This document shows, piece by piece, positions 35,165 to 44,487 of a stretch of 64,000 nt of DNA. Positions within the stretch are counted from its first letter, which is position 1. Each line of letters begins with the position of its first letter. The notes below the pieces were generated by a model. The model did not search any database, was not told the origin of the DNA, and saw only the letters and a program-made list of their open reading frames with translations. A program made the translations under genes and the position numbers. The stretch comes from Cytophagales bacterium (GTDB lineage: Bacteria; Bacteroidota; Bacteroidia; Cytophagales; Cyclobacteriaceae): contig JANYHI010000046.1 of NCBI GenBank assembly GCA_025359125.1, forward strand, positions 1 to 64,000, written 5' to 3'.

Positions 35165-36121
35165 TTAGTCTAAAGAAGTGCTTGACTGGCTGCCAAGTTC
35201 TATCAGCTTTTCGTATTCTTTATTACTAAGATCGCGCTGAAAGAAGTTGATGGGATTGATTGCGATATTTTTGTAATGCACTTCGTAATGTAAATGCGGG
35301 CCTGACGATAAACCAGTATTACCAACATAGCCAATAATTTGTCCTCTTTTAATTACCTGACCAGGCTCTACAATGTATTTGGTAAGATGCGCGTAACGTG
35401 TTTCAAATCCGAAACCATGATCGAGATAAATTACATTTCCATAGGTAGAATATCCGGTGTAGATCACTACTGCATCTCCTGTGGCATAAACAGGCGAACC
35501 ATGTGGCGCTGTAAAATCTAAACCATTGTGCGGCCGAACATATCCTAAAATTGGATGCATACGCATTCCAAAAATAGTGTGTAGTTGTTTTAAGTCTTTG
35601 TTGTTGATAGGTTGAATGGCGGGGCGAGAAGCCCACATGCGTTGCTTCTTGGATAACTCATTTTTTAACTGTTGCAAAGATTGAACTTCAATATCCAAAC
35701 GGTTTTTAATTTTTTCAATTTTTTCATATGCTCTTTTAATCAAAGGATAAATAATAGAAGCACTTTCTTTTTCCCTACCTCCCACACCCGCTTCGCGCTG
35801 CGAAGAAGATAAAGGTTCCAGATCTAAAATGATTCTGTAATTATGATCGTCATTTTTTTCAATAACAGTTAATTGATCGGAGCTTCTGGCCAGTTGCTTA
35901 TTTAACACCTGCCACTCCGCCTTCAGTTGAGTATTCTCTACTTTTTGCAGAGTCTCATCTAGGTATGGATATTGAAAATGGAAATAAATGCTTCCTGCTA
36001 ATCCTATCAAAAAAGAAAATGCTAAAAACCGAAGTGCCTTTTTCCCAAAGTCTTTAGGCGTTACGATGATTGGCTCGAACTTGCAGGTTTCTGGATTATA
36101 TGTGTACCGGATTTTCGCCAT
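35165..36121 (-). CDS. membrane-anchored M23 peptidase (second of pair)
   Basis: A 318-residue protein with a hydrophobic segment at about 30-50 (ALRFLAFSFLIGLAGSIYF), a coiled-coil linker, and a C-terminal LytM/M23 zinc peptidase domain. The metal ligands are in RPHNGLDF (His, Asp) and GPHLHYEVHY (HxH). The domain is complete, so it could cut peptidoglycan cross-bridges. It overlaps the stop of the upstream paralogue by one base (TAATG), so the two are translated as a coupled pair. Confidence 0.9.
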   Translation of the reverse strand: MAKIRYTYNPETCKFEPIIVTPKDFGKKALRFLAFSFLIGLAGSIYFHFQYPYLDETLQKVENTQLKAEWQVLNKQLARSSDQLTVIEKNDDHNYRIILDLEPLSSSQREAGVGGREKESASIIYPLIKRAYEKIEKIKNRLDIEVQSLQQLKNELSKKQRMWASRPAIQPINNKDLKQLHTIFGMRMHPILGYVRPHNGLDFTAPHGSPVYATGDAVVIYTGYSTYGNVIYLDHGFGFETRYAHLTKYIVEPGQVIKRGQIIGYVGNTGLSSGPHLHYEVHYKNIAINPINFFQRDLSNKEYEKLIELGSQSSTSLD

Positions 36122-37089
36122 TAATCCAATGATTGGTTTTCTTTTTTACTATTGTCGACCAGCCATTGATAATCAGTGCTACTCAATCCGCCAATAATAT
36201 AATGAACAGGGTTTACATTTTTACCCTTCTTTATAACTTCATAATGAAGATGTGGAGCAATTGATCCGCCACTCGATCCTACCAAAGCAATTGTGTGACC
36301 TTTCGAAACTTTTTGACCGTATCGTGTTTTCAAATCTCCTAAGTGGGCATATTTTGTGATGATTCCGTTGCCATGGTCGATCTCAATATAGTTTCCAAAG
36401 CCGGCTACTAAAGAACTTTGATTGGCTGCTATCACTGTTCCTGCCGCTGGCGAAACCACTTCGGTGCCAACGGGCATAGAAATATCAATACCATCATGGT
36501 GATAAAGGCCTTTGTGAAATGGATTTATTCTTCTGCCGAAACCCGATACCAGTTTATCGACTTCAAAATCTTTAACCGGGGGCAATGTGGGCAAATTCTG
36601 AAGAAGCTTTAAATCACTCTTATTAATGTGAGCTGTTTCACTAAACGTATAATTATATAGCTTGGCCTTTTCTATTAGCTTACTAGATTGTTCGCGCGTG
36701 GCAAGCTCCCAATTGGCGAATAAATCTGATTCTGCCGCCAAAATTTCTTCCTTATCTACTTTTGAATGAGGAGGAGCAATCTTTTTGGTTTCAAAAAGCT
36801 GTTCGTACAAAGCTCTGTCTTGTTCATCTAACACAGTCATGCGCTCATTCGATTCTTGCAGCATTGAGGCTAAAGTAACTTTATATCCACTCAATGCATT
36901 GTTTTCGGCTCGCAGCGATTTCTCTAAAGGCGTTTCAATTATAAGATTTTGAAGTACGACTAATCCAACAAAAAATAGAGCTCCGAAAGTGATGTATCCA
37001 AATGTATTAAGGGCAATAGTTAATACAGATATGCTTACGCGTTCGTAACGAAGCGTTTTAGTATTATATCTGAATTTAACTTCTGCCAT
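36121..37089 (-). CDS. membrane-anchored M23 peptidase (first of pair)
   Basis: A 322-residue paralogue of the next gene, with the same plan: N-terminal basic stretch, a membrane segment near 30-50 (TFGYITFGALFFVGLVVL), a coiled coil, and a C-terminal M23 domain with YHHDGIDI and APHLHYEVIKK as zinc ligands. The shared start (MAEVKFRYNTKTLRYE versus MAKIRYTYNPETCKFE) shows they arose by duplication. Divergent from alaS with 132 bases between. Likely role is cell-wall remodelling in division or growth (inference). Confidence 0.9.
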   Translation of the reverse strand: MAEVKFRYNTKTLRYERVSISVLTIALNTFGYITFGALFFVGLVVLQNLIIETPLEKSLRAENNALSGYKVTLASMLQESNERMTVLDEQDRALYEQLFETKKIAPPHSKVDKEEILAAESDLFANWELATREQSSKLIEKAKLYNYTFSETAHINKSDLKLLQNLPTLPPVKDFEVDKLVSGFGRRINPFHKGLYHHDGIDISMPVGTEVVSPAAGTVIAANQSSLVAGFGNYIEIDHGNGIITKYAHLGDLKTRYGQKVSKGHTIALVGSSGGSIAPHLHYEVIKKGKNVNPVHYIIGGLSSTDYQWLVDNSKKENQSLD

Positions 37090-37221
37090 TCTTATTAACC
37101 TTTTGCTCGTTTCCTTTTATTATGACTCTAATGCGATTAATTTTGACGGTTTGTGGTGCTTTGAACTGATAAATATATAGAAAAAGTACTGTCTACAAAT
37201 ATTAAAACCCGCTAAAGCGAC

Positions 37222-39930
37222 ATGGATTCAGGTTTAATACGCAAAAAGTTCCTCGATTTCTTCGAAAGCAAAGGTCATAAAATAGTGCCTTCAGCGCCTT
37301 TGGTGCTGAAAAATGACCCCTCTTTGCTGTTTACCAACTCGGGCATGGTTCAATTCAAAGATTTTTTTCTAGGAAATGCTATTTCCCCCAACAAGCGTAT
37401 TGCCGATACCCAAAAGTGCCTTCGCGTAAGCGGAAAGCATAACGATTTAGAGGATGTTGGGCTAGATACCTACCACCATACCATGTTTGAGATGCTCGGC
37501 AATTGGAGTTTTGGCGATTATTTTAAAAAGGAGGCTATCACCTGGGCTTGGGAACTTCTCACGGAAGTTTATCAGCTACCAAAAGACAGACTTTATGTAA
37601 CTGTGTTTGGTGGAGATGCAAAAGACAACCTTCCGGTAGATGAAGAGGCGAAAGATCTTTGGAAGAAATTTGTTCCTACTGAGCGCATTCTTCACGGAAG
37701 TAAAAAAGACAATTTTTGGGAAATGGGCGAGAGTGGCCCTTGTGGGCCATGTTCAGAAATTCATATCGATTTGCGAACTGCGGAAGAAATCAGTAAAAAG
37801 CCAGGCAAGGATTTAGTGAATAGCGATCACCCACAGGTGGTAGAAATTTGGAATCTAGTTTTTATCCAATTCAATAGACTTGCATCAGGAGCATTAGAAC
37901 CACTGCCCGACAAGCATGTTGACACCGGCATGGGCTTCGAGCGGTTGTGCATGGCCATTCAAGGCAAGACTTCGAATTACGACACGGATGTTTTTATGCC
38001 GCTAATCAATCATATTTCAGCAATGACTCACTTTAGATACGGTGCGGCCAAGGAAACGGATATTGCAATAAGGGTCATCGCGGATCATATCAGAGCGGTA
38101 AGTTTTGCAATTGCTGATGGACAGTTACCATCAAACAATGGAGCGGGTTATGTTATTAGAAGAATATTAAGACGAGCTATTAGATATGGATATTCTAGCT
38201 TGAATCAGAAGAATCCTTTTATATGTAATTTGGTTAATTCTCTTGCGCAGCAGTTTCAAGGTGTCTTCCCAGAATTATTTAATCAGAAGGATTTTGTTTT
38301 CAATGTAATTCTTGAGGAGGAGAAAGCATTCCTCTTGACTCTTGAAAAGGGCTTAAAAAAAATTGAGTTCTTTTTTGAATCTGTAAAGGAGATAATTCAA
38401 TTCCAAAACCCTAATCATCAAAAATTTATTTCAGGTGAACAAGCTTTTGAGCTTTACGATACGTTCGGATTTCCATTTGATTTAACTTCTTTAATTGCTC
38501 GTGAACGAGGATTTACAGTTGACGAAAAGGGTTTCAATGAAGAAATGGCTAAGCAAAAGTCTCGCTCCAAAGCTGATGCTAAAAAAGAAACTGGAGACTG
38601 GGTAACCATTGAAGATGAGAAAATGGAACTTCTCACGGATGATCCACGCCACTTTGATAAAGAAAATGCCTTTGTTGGTTTTGAAAAAAAGGATCATAAA
38701 ACTCAAATTATAAAAACTAGATCGGTAGTAAAAAAAGGTGAAGAATTTCTTGAGGTTGTTTTGAAAGAAACTCCTTTTTATGGCGAATCTGGAGGTCAGG
38801 TTGGCGATACAGGTTTTATAGAATTGACTAACGGAACAAAACTTGATGTTTTGGATACTAAAAAAGAAAACGGCTTAACTGTTCATTATGTTAAAGCTAA
38901 GAGTAGCGGCTTACCGAACATAACGGCTGATTTAACTTCTGATGTATTGGCCTCAGTTAATGTGCAGAGAAGGAAACTGATCATGAGCAATCACTCGGCC
39001 ACCCATTTATTACATGCCGCCCTCCGCCAAGTGTTGGGCAAACATGTGGAGCAGAAAGGGTCTTTGGTAAACGAAAAAATATTGCGCTTCGATTTTTCGC
39101 ATTTTGCTGCCATGAGCACAGAAGAGATTTTTAAAGTAGAAACGATCGTAAACGAAAAAATTCGTGAAAATATTCAGATGAACGAGCAGCGTAACGTGCC
39201 TATTGAAAAAGCAAAATCGCTTGGTGCGATGGCATTGTTTGGCGAGAAGTATGGAGAGTTTGTTCGCGTGATTACATTCGATCCTAAATTTTCTGTTGAG
39301 TTGTGCGGAGGCACGCACGTAAAAGCCACTGGCAATATTGGTTTGTTAAAAATAATTTCTGAAAGTTCGGTAGCGGCAGGTGTAAGAAGAATTGAAGCGG
39401 TAACGGCAGAAGGTGCGCAACAATACATGAATCAATCGCTCGCGGTTTTAAATGAGGTGAAAACCTTATTGAAGAATCCGAAAGATGTTGTGGCTTCCGT
39501 TCAAACCTTGGCAGAAGAAAAACATGCGCTAGAGAAAAAATTGGAAATCATATATCAGCAACAAGCAAACGCATTGAAAGATATTTTGGCAACAAAAGCA
39601 ATCAAGTCAAGCGACTATACATTGATCAATGAAAGAGTTGTTGTGCCAAATGCCGATGCATTAAAAAATATTGCCTATGCATTGCGCAATCAATTTGATG
39701 ACTTGCTAATGATACTTGCTGCTGAAGTAGATGGCAAGCCACAAGTAGCAGTTATGCTGGGCGAGAAATTAGAAGCCACTAAAAAATTTCATGCAGGCAA
39801 TATGGTAAAGGAGTTAGCGAAAGAAATTGATGGAGGTGGAGGAGGGCAGCCTTTCTTTGCTACTGCCGGTGGAAAAAATTTGAATGGGTTAGATGCTGTT
39901 TTAGTGAAGGCCAAAAGTTTAGTGAACTAA
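37222..39930 (+). CDS. alaS: alanyl-tRNA synthetase
   Basis: A 902-residue class II synthetase. Motif 1 and 2 regions are seen in HHTMFEMLGNWSFGDYF, ESGPCGPCSEIH and VDTGMGFERLCMA. The editing domain has the zinc site NHSATHLLHAALRQ with CGGTHVKATG. The C-Ala/DHHA1 part ends with GGGGGQPFFATAGGK. It charges tRNA-Ala and clears mischarged Ser or Gly. It is the first gene of a tight series with gatB (3 bases) and the TlpA-like gene (4-base overlap). Length matches the family. Confidence 0.97.
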   Translation: MDSGLIRKKFLDFFESKGHKIVPSAPLVLKNDPSLLFTNSGMVQFKDFFLGNAISPNKRIADTQKCLRVSGKHNDLEDVGLDTYHHTMFEMLGNWSFGDYFKKEAITWAWELLTEVYQLPKDRLYVTVFGGDAKDNLPVDEEAKDLWKKFVPTERILHGSKKDNFWEMGESGPCGPCSEIHIDLRTAEEISKKPGKDLVNSDHPQVVEIWNLVFIQFNRLASGALEPLPDKHVDTGMGFERLCMAIQGKTSNYDTDVFMPLINHISAMTHFRYGAAKETDIAIRVIADHIRAVSFAIADGQLPSNNGAGYVIRRILRRAIRYGYSSLNQKNPFICNLVNSLAQQFQGVFPELFNQKDFVFNVILEEEKAFLLTLEKGLKKIEFFFESVKEIIQFQNPNHQKFISGEQAFELYDTFGFPFDLTSLIARERGFTVDEKGFNEEMAKQKSRSKADAKKETGDWVTIEDEKMELLTDDPRHFDKENAFVGFEKKDHKTQIIKTRSVVKKGEEFLEVVLKETPFYGESGGQVGDTGFIELTNGTKLDVLDTKKENGLTVHYVKAKSSGLPNITADLTSDVLASVNVQRRKLIMSNHSATHLLHAALRQVLGKHVEQKGSLVNEKILRFDFSHFAAMSTEEIFKVETIVNEKIRENIQMNEQRNVPIEKAKSLGAMALFGEKYGEFVRVITFDPKFSVELCGGTHVKATGNIGLLKIISESSVAAGVRRIEAVTAEGAQQYMNQSLAVLNEVKTLLKNPKDVVASVQTLAEEKHALEKKLEIIYQQQANALKDILATKAIKSSDYTLINERVVVPNADALKNIAYALRNQFDDLLMILAAEVDGKPQVAVMLGEKLEATKKFHAGNMVKELAKEIDGGGGGQPFFATAGGKNLNGLDAVLVKAKSLVN

Positions 39931-39933
39931 AAA

Positions 39934-41388
39934 GTGAAGACTTTTTTAGAAAAATACAAAGTAGTCATTGGCTTAGAAGTTCACGCACAACTTCTCACTA
40001 ACAGCAAGATTTTTAATTCAGATGTGGCCAGTTACGGAAGCCCAGCAAATACAAATGTTGGCGTAATTACATTGGCACATCCCGGTACGTTACCTAAGCT
40101 AAATAAAAGAGCTATTGAGTTTGCCATTAAAATGGGATTGGCGTGCCGATCTAAGATTTCTCAATTTCAGATTTTCGATCGTAAAAATTATTTTTATCCT
40201 GATCTTCCAAAAGGCTATCAGCTTACACAAGACAGAACTCCGATTTGTGTGGGCGGTACAATCACCATCCGAAATAAAGAAGGAATTGAAAAGGATATTG
40301 TTCTTAACCGAATACACCTAGAAGAAGATGCCGGAAAATCTATTCACTTAGATGGAGAAATCGATACGTTGGTTGATTATAATAGAGCGGGAGTTCCGCT
40401 TATTGAAATTGTTACCGAGCCTGTAATTCAATTGTCAGAAGATGCTGGTGCAGTGATGGGCGAAATTCGAAAATTAGTTCGCTATCTCGAAATCTGTGAT
40501 GGCAACATGGAAGAGGGTTCACTTCGGTGCGATGCCAATGTTTCACTGATGTTGAAAGATGCTACGCAATTAGGAAAGAAGGTGGAGGTTAAGAACATGA
40601 ACTCCATCCGCAATATTCAACAGGCGATTGATTATGAAATAGAAAGACAGGCTTCCATTCTCGATAGAGGCTTTGAAGTTGTTTCTGAAACAAGAACGTT
40701 CAATGCCGCAGATGGAAAAACCTATGGCATGCGTACCAAAGAAGAGCTAAATGACTATCGCTATTTTCCAGATCCGGATTTAAGTCCATTAAAAATTTCT
40801 GATGAGTGGCTGAATAATATTCGTACTAAGATGCCCGCACTCGCTAGTGAGTTGTATCATAAATTTATTACCGTGTACCAGTTGCCAGCTTATGATGCAG
40901 AAGTACTAACTGAAACAAAAGAGATTGCTCAATACTTTAAAGAGATAACAATTCACACAAAAAATTATAAGGCTGCCTCTAATTGGGTAATGGGACCGAT
41001 TAAATCATATTTAAATGATGCCGGAGTGGAGATGAAAGATTTTCCGGTCGCGGCCAATACAATAGCTTTATTAATTCAGTTGCTTGATTCGGGAAAAATT
41101 AACTTTGCGACATCCTCGCAAAAATTATTTCCAGAGTTAATTAAGAACCCGACTAAATCGCCTGTGCAATTAGCAGAGGAACTAAATTTGATTCAGGATA
41201 GTAGTGTGGAAGGAATTTTGCCAATTATACAAGAGGTAATAAAAGCTTTCCCTGATAAAGTGCTGGAATATAAGAAAGGAAAGAAAGTGATAGTGACCAT
41301 GTTTATGGGCGAAGTGATGAAACGGAGTAAAGGAAAAGCCGATCCTAAATTGGCAACCGAATTAATAATACAAGAACTTGTTAAATGA
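39934..41388 (+). CDS. gatB: aspartyl/glutamyl-tRNA amidotransferase subunit B
   Basis: 484 residues of GatB, which activates the side-chain carboxylate of misacylated Glu-tRNA-Gln or Asp-tRNA-Asn. IGLEVHAQLLT is the family N-terminal hallmark. PDLPKGYQLTQ, EEDAGKS, DYNRAGVPLIEIVTEP and the C-terminal YqeY-like tRNA-binding domain (ending MGEVMKRSKGKADPKLATEL) follow. GatA and GatC are not in this window. The start is GTG at 39934, three bases after the alaS stop; this is the first start before the IGLEVHAQL motif. Confidence 0.95.
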   Translation: MKTFLEKYKVVIGLEVHAQLLTNSKIFNSDVASYGSPANTNVGVITLAHPGTLPKLNKRAIEFAIKMGLACRSKISQFQIFDRKNYFYPDLPKGYQLTQDRTPICVGGTITIRNKEGIEKDIVLNRIHLEEDAGKSIHLDGEIDTLVDYNRAGVPLIEIVTEPVIQLSEDAGAVMGEIRKLVRYLEICDGNMEEGSLRCDANVSLMLKDATQLGKKVEVKNMNSIRNIQQAIDYEIERQASILDRGFEVVSETRTFNAADGKTYGMRTKEELNDYRYFPDPDLSPLKISDEWLNNIRTKMPALASELYHKFITVYQLPAYDAEVLTETKEIAQYFKEITIHTKNYKAASNWVMGPIKSYLNDAGVEMKDFPVAANTIALLIQLLDSGKINFATSSQKLFPELIKNPTKSPVQLAEELNLIQDSSVEGILPIIQEVIKAFPDKVLEYKKGKKVIVTMFMGEVMKRSKGKADPKLATELIIQELVK

Positions 41389-42545
41389 ATTTTAAAATGA
41401 AGCTTATGATGATGTGGATTAATTTATTATTGACAGGTTTTTTATTTGCAGACTGTTCATCGACTAAGAAGGAGGAAATTAAAGATGGTGGTTGGGATAT
41501 TGTACTGAGCGGAAAAGTGGGCTTTCCACAACCAGGTCAAATTTTTATTCAAGAAATTAAACAAGATGGCTCGGGCAAAAGAGATACTATTCAGTTGCGT
41601 AAAGATTATTCATTTGCGAAAAAGATTCATTTGCTTGAACCGGGATTTTACAATGTAAATTTTTACGGAAAGCAGGCAGTTAACATTATGCTTGACAAAA
41701 GCAATTTTGAATTAAATGTAGACGGAAACAATCAACAGGGTTTTGTAGAAATAAAAGGCTCTCCCGATCATGATTTGATCAACACCGTTCAGCGTATGAT
41801 GAGCGAATCGCAAGGTGGCCAGGAGATGATGGCATTACAAGCAGAGTTCGAGAAAGCTGTTAATGCAAAAAACGATGCCAGAGTTTCTGAACTACAGAGT
41901 AAAGCGTTAACTCTCATTGAAAATGGTAAATTAAATTTAGTTGCTCTTCTTAAACAGCAGCCTGCTTCTTTAGCCTTGTTTAATTTATTGCAAGACCCCA
42001 ACCTGATTGATAAAGACAAGAATGCGGATTTATTTATAATAGCCACAGATAAATTTAAAAAGGATTGGCCAACTTCTCATTTTACAAAAGAGCTAAGCGC
42101 CATGACAGAGAAAATTAAAATCACCGCAGTTGGCCAGTTAGCGCCAGAGATTGCACTTGCAAATCCGAACGGACAAATTGTAAAACTTTCTTCCTTGCGT
42201 GGTAAATATGTACTAATTGATTTTTGGGCAAAATGGTGCGGCCCTTGTCGCAGAGAAAATCCTAATGTGGTAAAAGCCTACAAGCGTTTTAAAGACAAGG
42301 GGTTTGAAGTGTATGGAGTTTCGTTAGATAGAAATAAAGAAGATTGGACGAAGGCCATTGCCGAAGACGGGTTGACATGGACGCACGTTTCAGATCTTAA
42401 ATATTTTGATTCGCAAGCAGCCCACGATTACAATATCAACGCTATTCCGTTTTCTATTTTGTTAGATAAAACCGGAAAGATCATTGCAAAGAATTTGCGC
42501 GGGGCGGCATTAGAACAAAAGTTAGAAGAAGTATTAGGTAAGTAA
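41385..42545 (+). CDS. TlpA-like thioredoxin lipoprotein with DUF4369-type N-terminal domain
   Basis: A 386-residue lipoprotein. TGFLFADCSS gives the lipobox with Cys24. The N-terminal half (about 30-230) is a beta sandwich of the Bacteroidota DUF4369 type (GKVGFPQPGQIFIQEIKQDG, FDLNV-like turns). The C-terminal part is a thioredoxin fold with the redox pair Cys285 and Cys288 in WAKWCGPCRREN. It probably reduces or isomerises thiols in the periplasm. Its ATG overlaps the gatB stop by four bases, but there is no functional link to tRNA amidation. An in-frame second Met at codon 5 is also possible. Confidence 0.88.
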   Translation: MNFKMKLMMMWINLLLTGFLFADCSSTKKEEIKDGGWDIVLSGKVGFPQPGQIFIQEIKQDGSGKRDTIQLRKDYSFAKKIHLLEPGFYNVNFYGKQAVNIMLDKSNFELNVDGNNQQGFVEIKGSPDHDLINTVQRMMSESQGGQEMMALQAEFEKAVNAKNDARVSELQSKALTLIENGKLNLVALLKQQPASLALFNLLQDPNLIDKDKNADLFIIATDKFKKDWPTSHFTKELSAMTEKIKITAVGQLAPEIALANPNGQIVKLSSLRGKYVLIDFWAKWCGPCRRENPNVVKAYKRFKDKGFEVYGVSLDRNKEDWTKAIAEDGLTWTHVSDLKYFDSQAAHDYNINAIPFSILLDKTGKIIAKNLRGAALEQKLEEVLGK

Positions 42546-42570
42546 TACTTCTTCTGTTTGATTTAGGATT

Positions 42571-44037
42571 TTATCCGAGTTTAAATTGTATTGGCAATAC
42601 TATCTTTTGCCTTACTATTTTGCCTTTATGAATGGCGGGTTTCCATTGGTTATTCAACTGGTAGATAGTACGCATGGCTTCTGTATCTAAACTTTCTTCT
42701 ACTCCTTTTAATACTTTGAGATCTGAAATGCTCCCATCAGTTTCAATAATGAATTCTAGAAACACTTTGCCCTCAAGACCTTTTTTTCTTGCCTCTTCCG
42801 GATACTTGAGTGTTTCAGCAATATTTCCATAATAGACTTCCATTCCGGAAATTGGAGTGGCCATTTCATCTACTTGAGTAAAAACTTCAGATTCGTTTTT
42901 TGGTAACTGTTCAAAAATCCCGTTTGGTTCAACAAAGAGGTAGCTTTTAGAGTTGCCATCATTTCTTACAACTACCCACGAAGTGATGTAAGCTTTTGGA
43001 TTTTCTTTAATAAAATTATCTGCTTCGGTTGGGCTAAAAATAAAAACCTGAAAATTACTTTTGGGTGATTCAAGTCTTAGTCGGTTAAGCTTTAAACTTA
43101 CTTGTGGAGGCAGATCTTTTATCTGCTGATCAGTCAAAGCTTCTGTTTTAATCATCTGATCCTGACAAGCTATTATCATAAAAGCAATAAATGTTGCGAT
43201 CAGCATTACGCCCATTTTCCAAGTCTTGATTTTCTGCTTCATAGTTTTCATCATAGTGATGCGTTTAAGTGTTAGAGAATGATTGAAATGATTGGCGAGT
43301 GGGTAGTTGATTTTTTGCAAAGCTACTTTGGCCAGCAGTCCGCAGTATTGCTCTATATCTTTATTCTCCACCGATTTTGAGTCTGCCTCGAATTCATGCA
43401 GTAGGACTAAATTCCTTTTATAAATTTTGATGATGGGATTAAACCAACAAGCAACGCCTACTAAATGGATCAAGGCAATGTCTATAGAATGTCTTTGCTT
43501 AACGTGAACAACTTCGTGCAAAAGAATTTCTTCTTTTTCGGATTTGTTTAACAAGTGTGACTGGCCTATGAATATGAAGTTGAAAAATGAAAAGGTCGGT
43601 TTCTCTTCGTGCGATTCGGCTACTAGGCAATTTTGCCATTTGTATTTTTCAGATTGTAACATTAAACTCACAATATTAAAAATCCGAATCATAAAAAGAG
43701 CGAGTAAACAGAAGGCAATTGACAGATAACAAATTTTGATTACCTCCCAAATTCCAGTTGCAGCTTTTGATTCAGTGCCTGCTGCTTCACCTCCGTTGAG
43801 GTAGACTGGCGGAAGCCATGAAGTTGGCACAACTTGATCTACCGATGGGATGAGTATTTGTGAAAACCCATAAGAGAAATGGATTAGTGGAAAAGTAAGT
43901 GAAAATAAAATTGCTGAAAGCAAATAAATCCGTTTGAAAACGAATTGATTCTCTCTTCTAAGCAACGCCCAATAAATTAGCATGAATAAAATCATGCTAA
44001 TGTTAACCTCAAGTAAATAGTTGAAGAAATTGTTCAT
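42571..44037 (-). CDS. M56/BlaR1-type membrane peptidase with C-terminal TonB domain
   Basis: A 488-residue protein with four N-terminal membrane segments (about 1-125), the M56 zinc motif HEVVH (174-178) in EILLHEVVHVKQRHSID, a further membrane segment around 270-290 (MGVMLIATFIAFMIIACQ), and a TonB-type C-terminal domain (YPEEARKKGLEGKVFLEF to the end). It has no penicillin-binding domain as in BlaR1, so a beta-lactam trigger is not supported. It forms an operon with the BlaI-type repressor and should cleave it after a signal. The TonB domain may sense or contact an outer-membrane partner (inference). Confidence 0.88.
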   Translation of the reverse strand: MNNFFNYLLEVNISMILFMLIYWALLRRENQFVFKRIYLLSAILFSLTFPLIHFSYGFSQILIPSVDQVVPTSWLPPVYLNGGEAAGTESKAATGIWEVIKICYLSIAFCLLALFMIRIFNIVSLMLQSEKYKWQNCLVAESHEEKPTFSFFNFIFIGQSHLLNKSEKEEILLHEVVHVKQRHSIDIALIHLVGVACWFNPIIKIYKRNLVLLHEFEADSKSVENKDIEQYCGLLAKVALQKINYPLANHFNHSLTLKRITMMKTMKQKIKTWKMGVMLIATFIAFMIIACQDQMIKTEALTDQQIKDLPPQVSLKLNRLRLESPKSNFQVFIFSPTEADNFIKENPKAYITSWVVVRNDGNSKSYLFVEPNGIFEQLPKNESEVFTQVDEMATPISGMEVYYGNIAETLKYPEEARKKGLEGKVFLEFIIETDGSISDLKVLKGVEESLDTEAMRTIYQLNNQWKPAIHKGKIVRQKIVLPIQFKLG

Positions 44038-44405
44038 GGCTTTTGCTTTTTTAGTTCTTCTAATTGTTTTACCAGTAAATCAATATCATTCAAATCCATT
44101 TTATTTTCAGCAGCAAAAAATGAAACTAAACTTTGAAAAGATCCACCGAAATATCCTTTCACTAGATTGTTGAGATAGAACTTGGTGTATTTTTCCTTTG
44201 CTATAATTGCATAATACTCGTGCGTTTTTCCAAATGCATGGTATCCTACAAATCCTTTTTTTTCAAGAATTCTTACAATGGTTGAAACGGTATTGTAAGC
44301 AGGCTTAGGATTGGGCAGCTGATCAACAATATCTTTTACAAATGCTTTTTTAAGCGTCCATAAAACTTGCATGATTTGATCTTCCGCTTTCGTTAATTCC
44401 TTCAT
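44034..44405 (-). CDS. BlaI/MecI-family transcriptional repressor
   Basis: A 123-residue winged-helix protein of the Penicillinase repressor family. The DNA-binding part reads LTKAEDQIMQVLWTLKKAFVKDI, then YNTVSTIVRILEKKGFVGYHAFGK, the family's wHTH. The C-terminal dimerisation helices (about 80-120) follow. It overlaps the start of the M56 gene by four bases, the normal blaI-blaR order. A palindrome (44426-44441) just upstream is a candidate site for its own repression. There is no beta-lactamase gene in the window. Confidence 0.9.
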   Translation of the reverse strand: MKELTKAEDQIMQVLWTLKKAFVKDIVDQLPNPKPAYNTVSTIVRILEKKGFVGYHAFGKTHEYYAIIAKEKYTKFYLNNLVKGYFGGSFQSLVSFFAAENKMDLNDIDLLVKQLEELKKQKP

Positions 44406-44441
44406 AACTAATAATTACGTTGTAAAACTAAGTATTTAGTT
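44406..44441 (-). promoter_or_regulatory. candidate BlaI-type operator
   Basis: AACTAA-GTAT-TTAGTT (44426-44441) is a perfect dyad with six-base arms and a self-complementary centre. A further half-site AACTAAT is at 44406-44412, and TTACGTTGTAA lies between them. It is immediately upstream of the repressor start (44405), where BlaI-family proteins bind in characterised systems. The exact family operator in Bacteroidota is not known to me. Confidence 0.5.
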
Positions 44442-44487
44442 ATAAAAAGCAATATCAGAGTAGATTATTTTATTAGACAACTGTAAA

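Noticed and set aside
38000-38950. A possible change of codon style in the middle of alaS
   Set aside because: It is only an impression from reading; the protein is uniform and no numeric test was done, so mosaic origin is not claimed.
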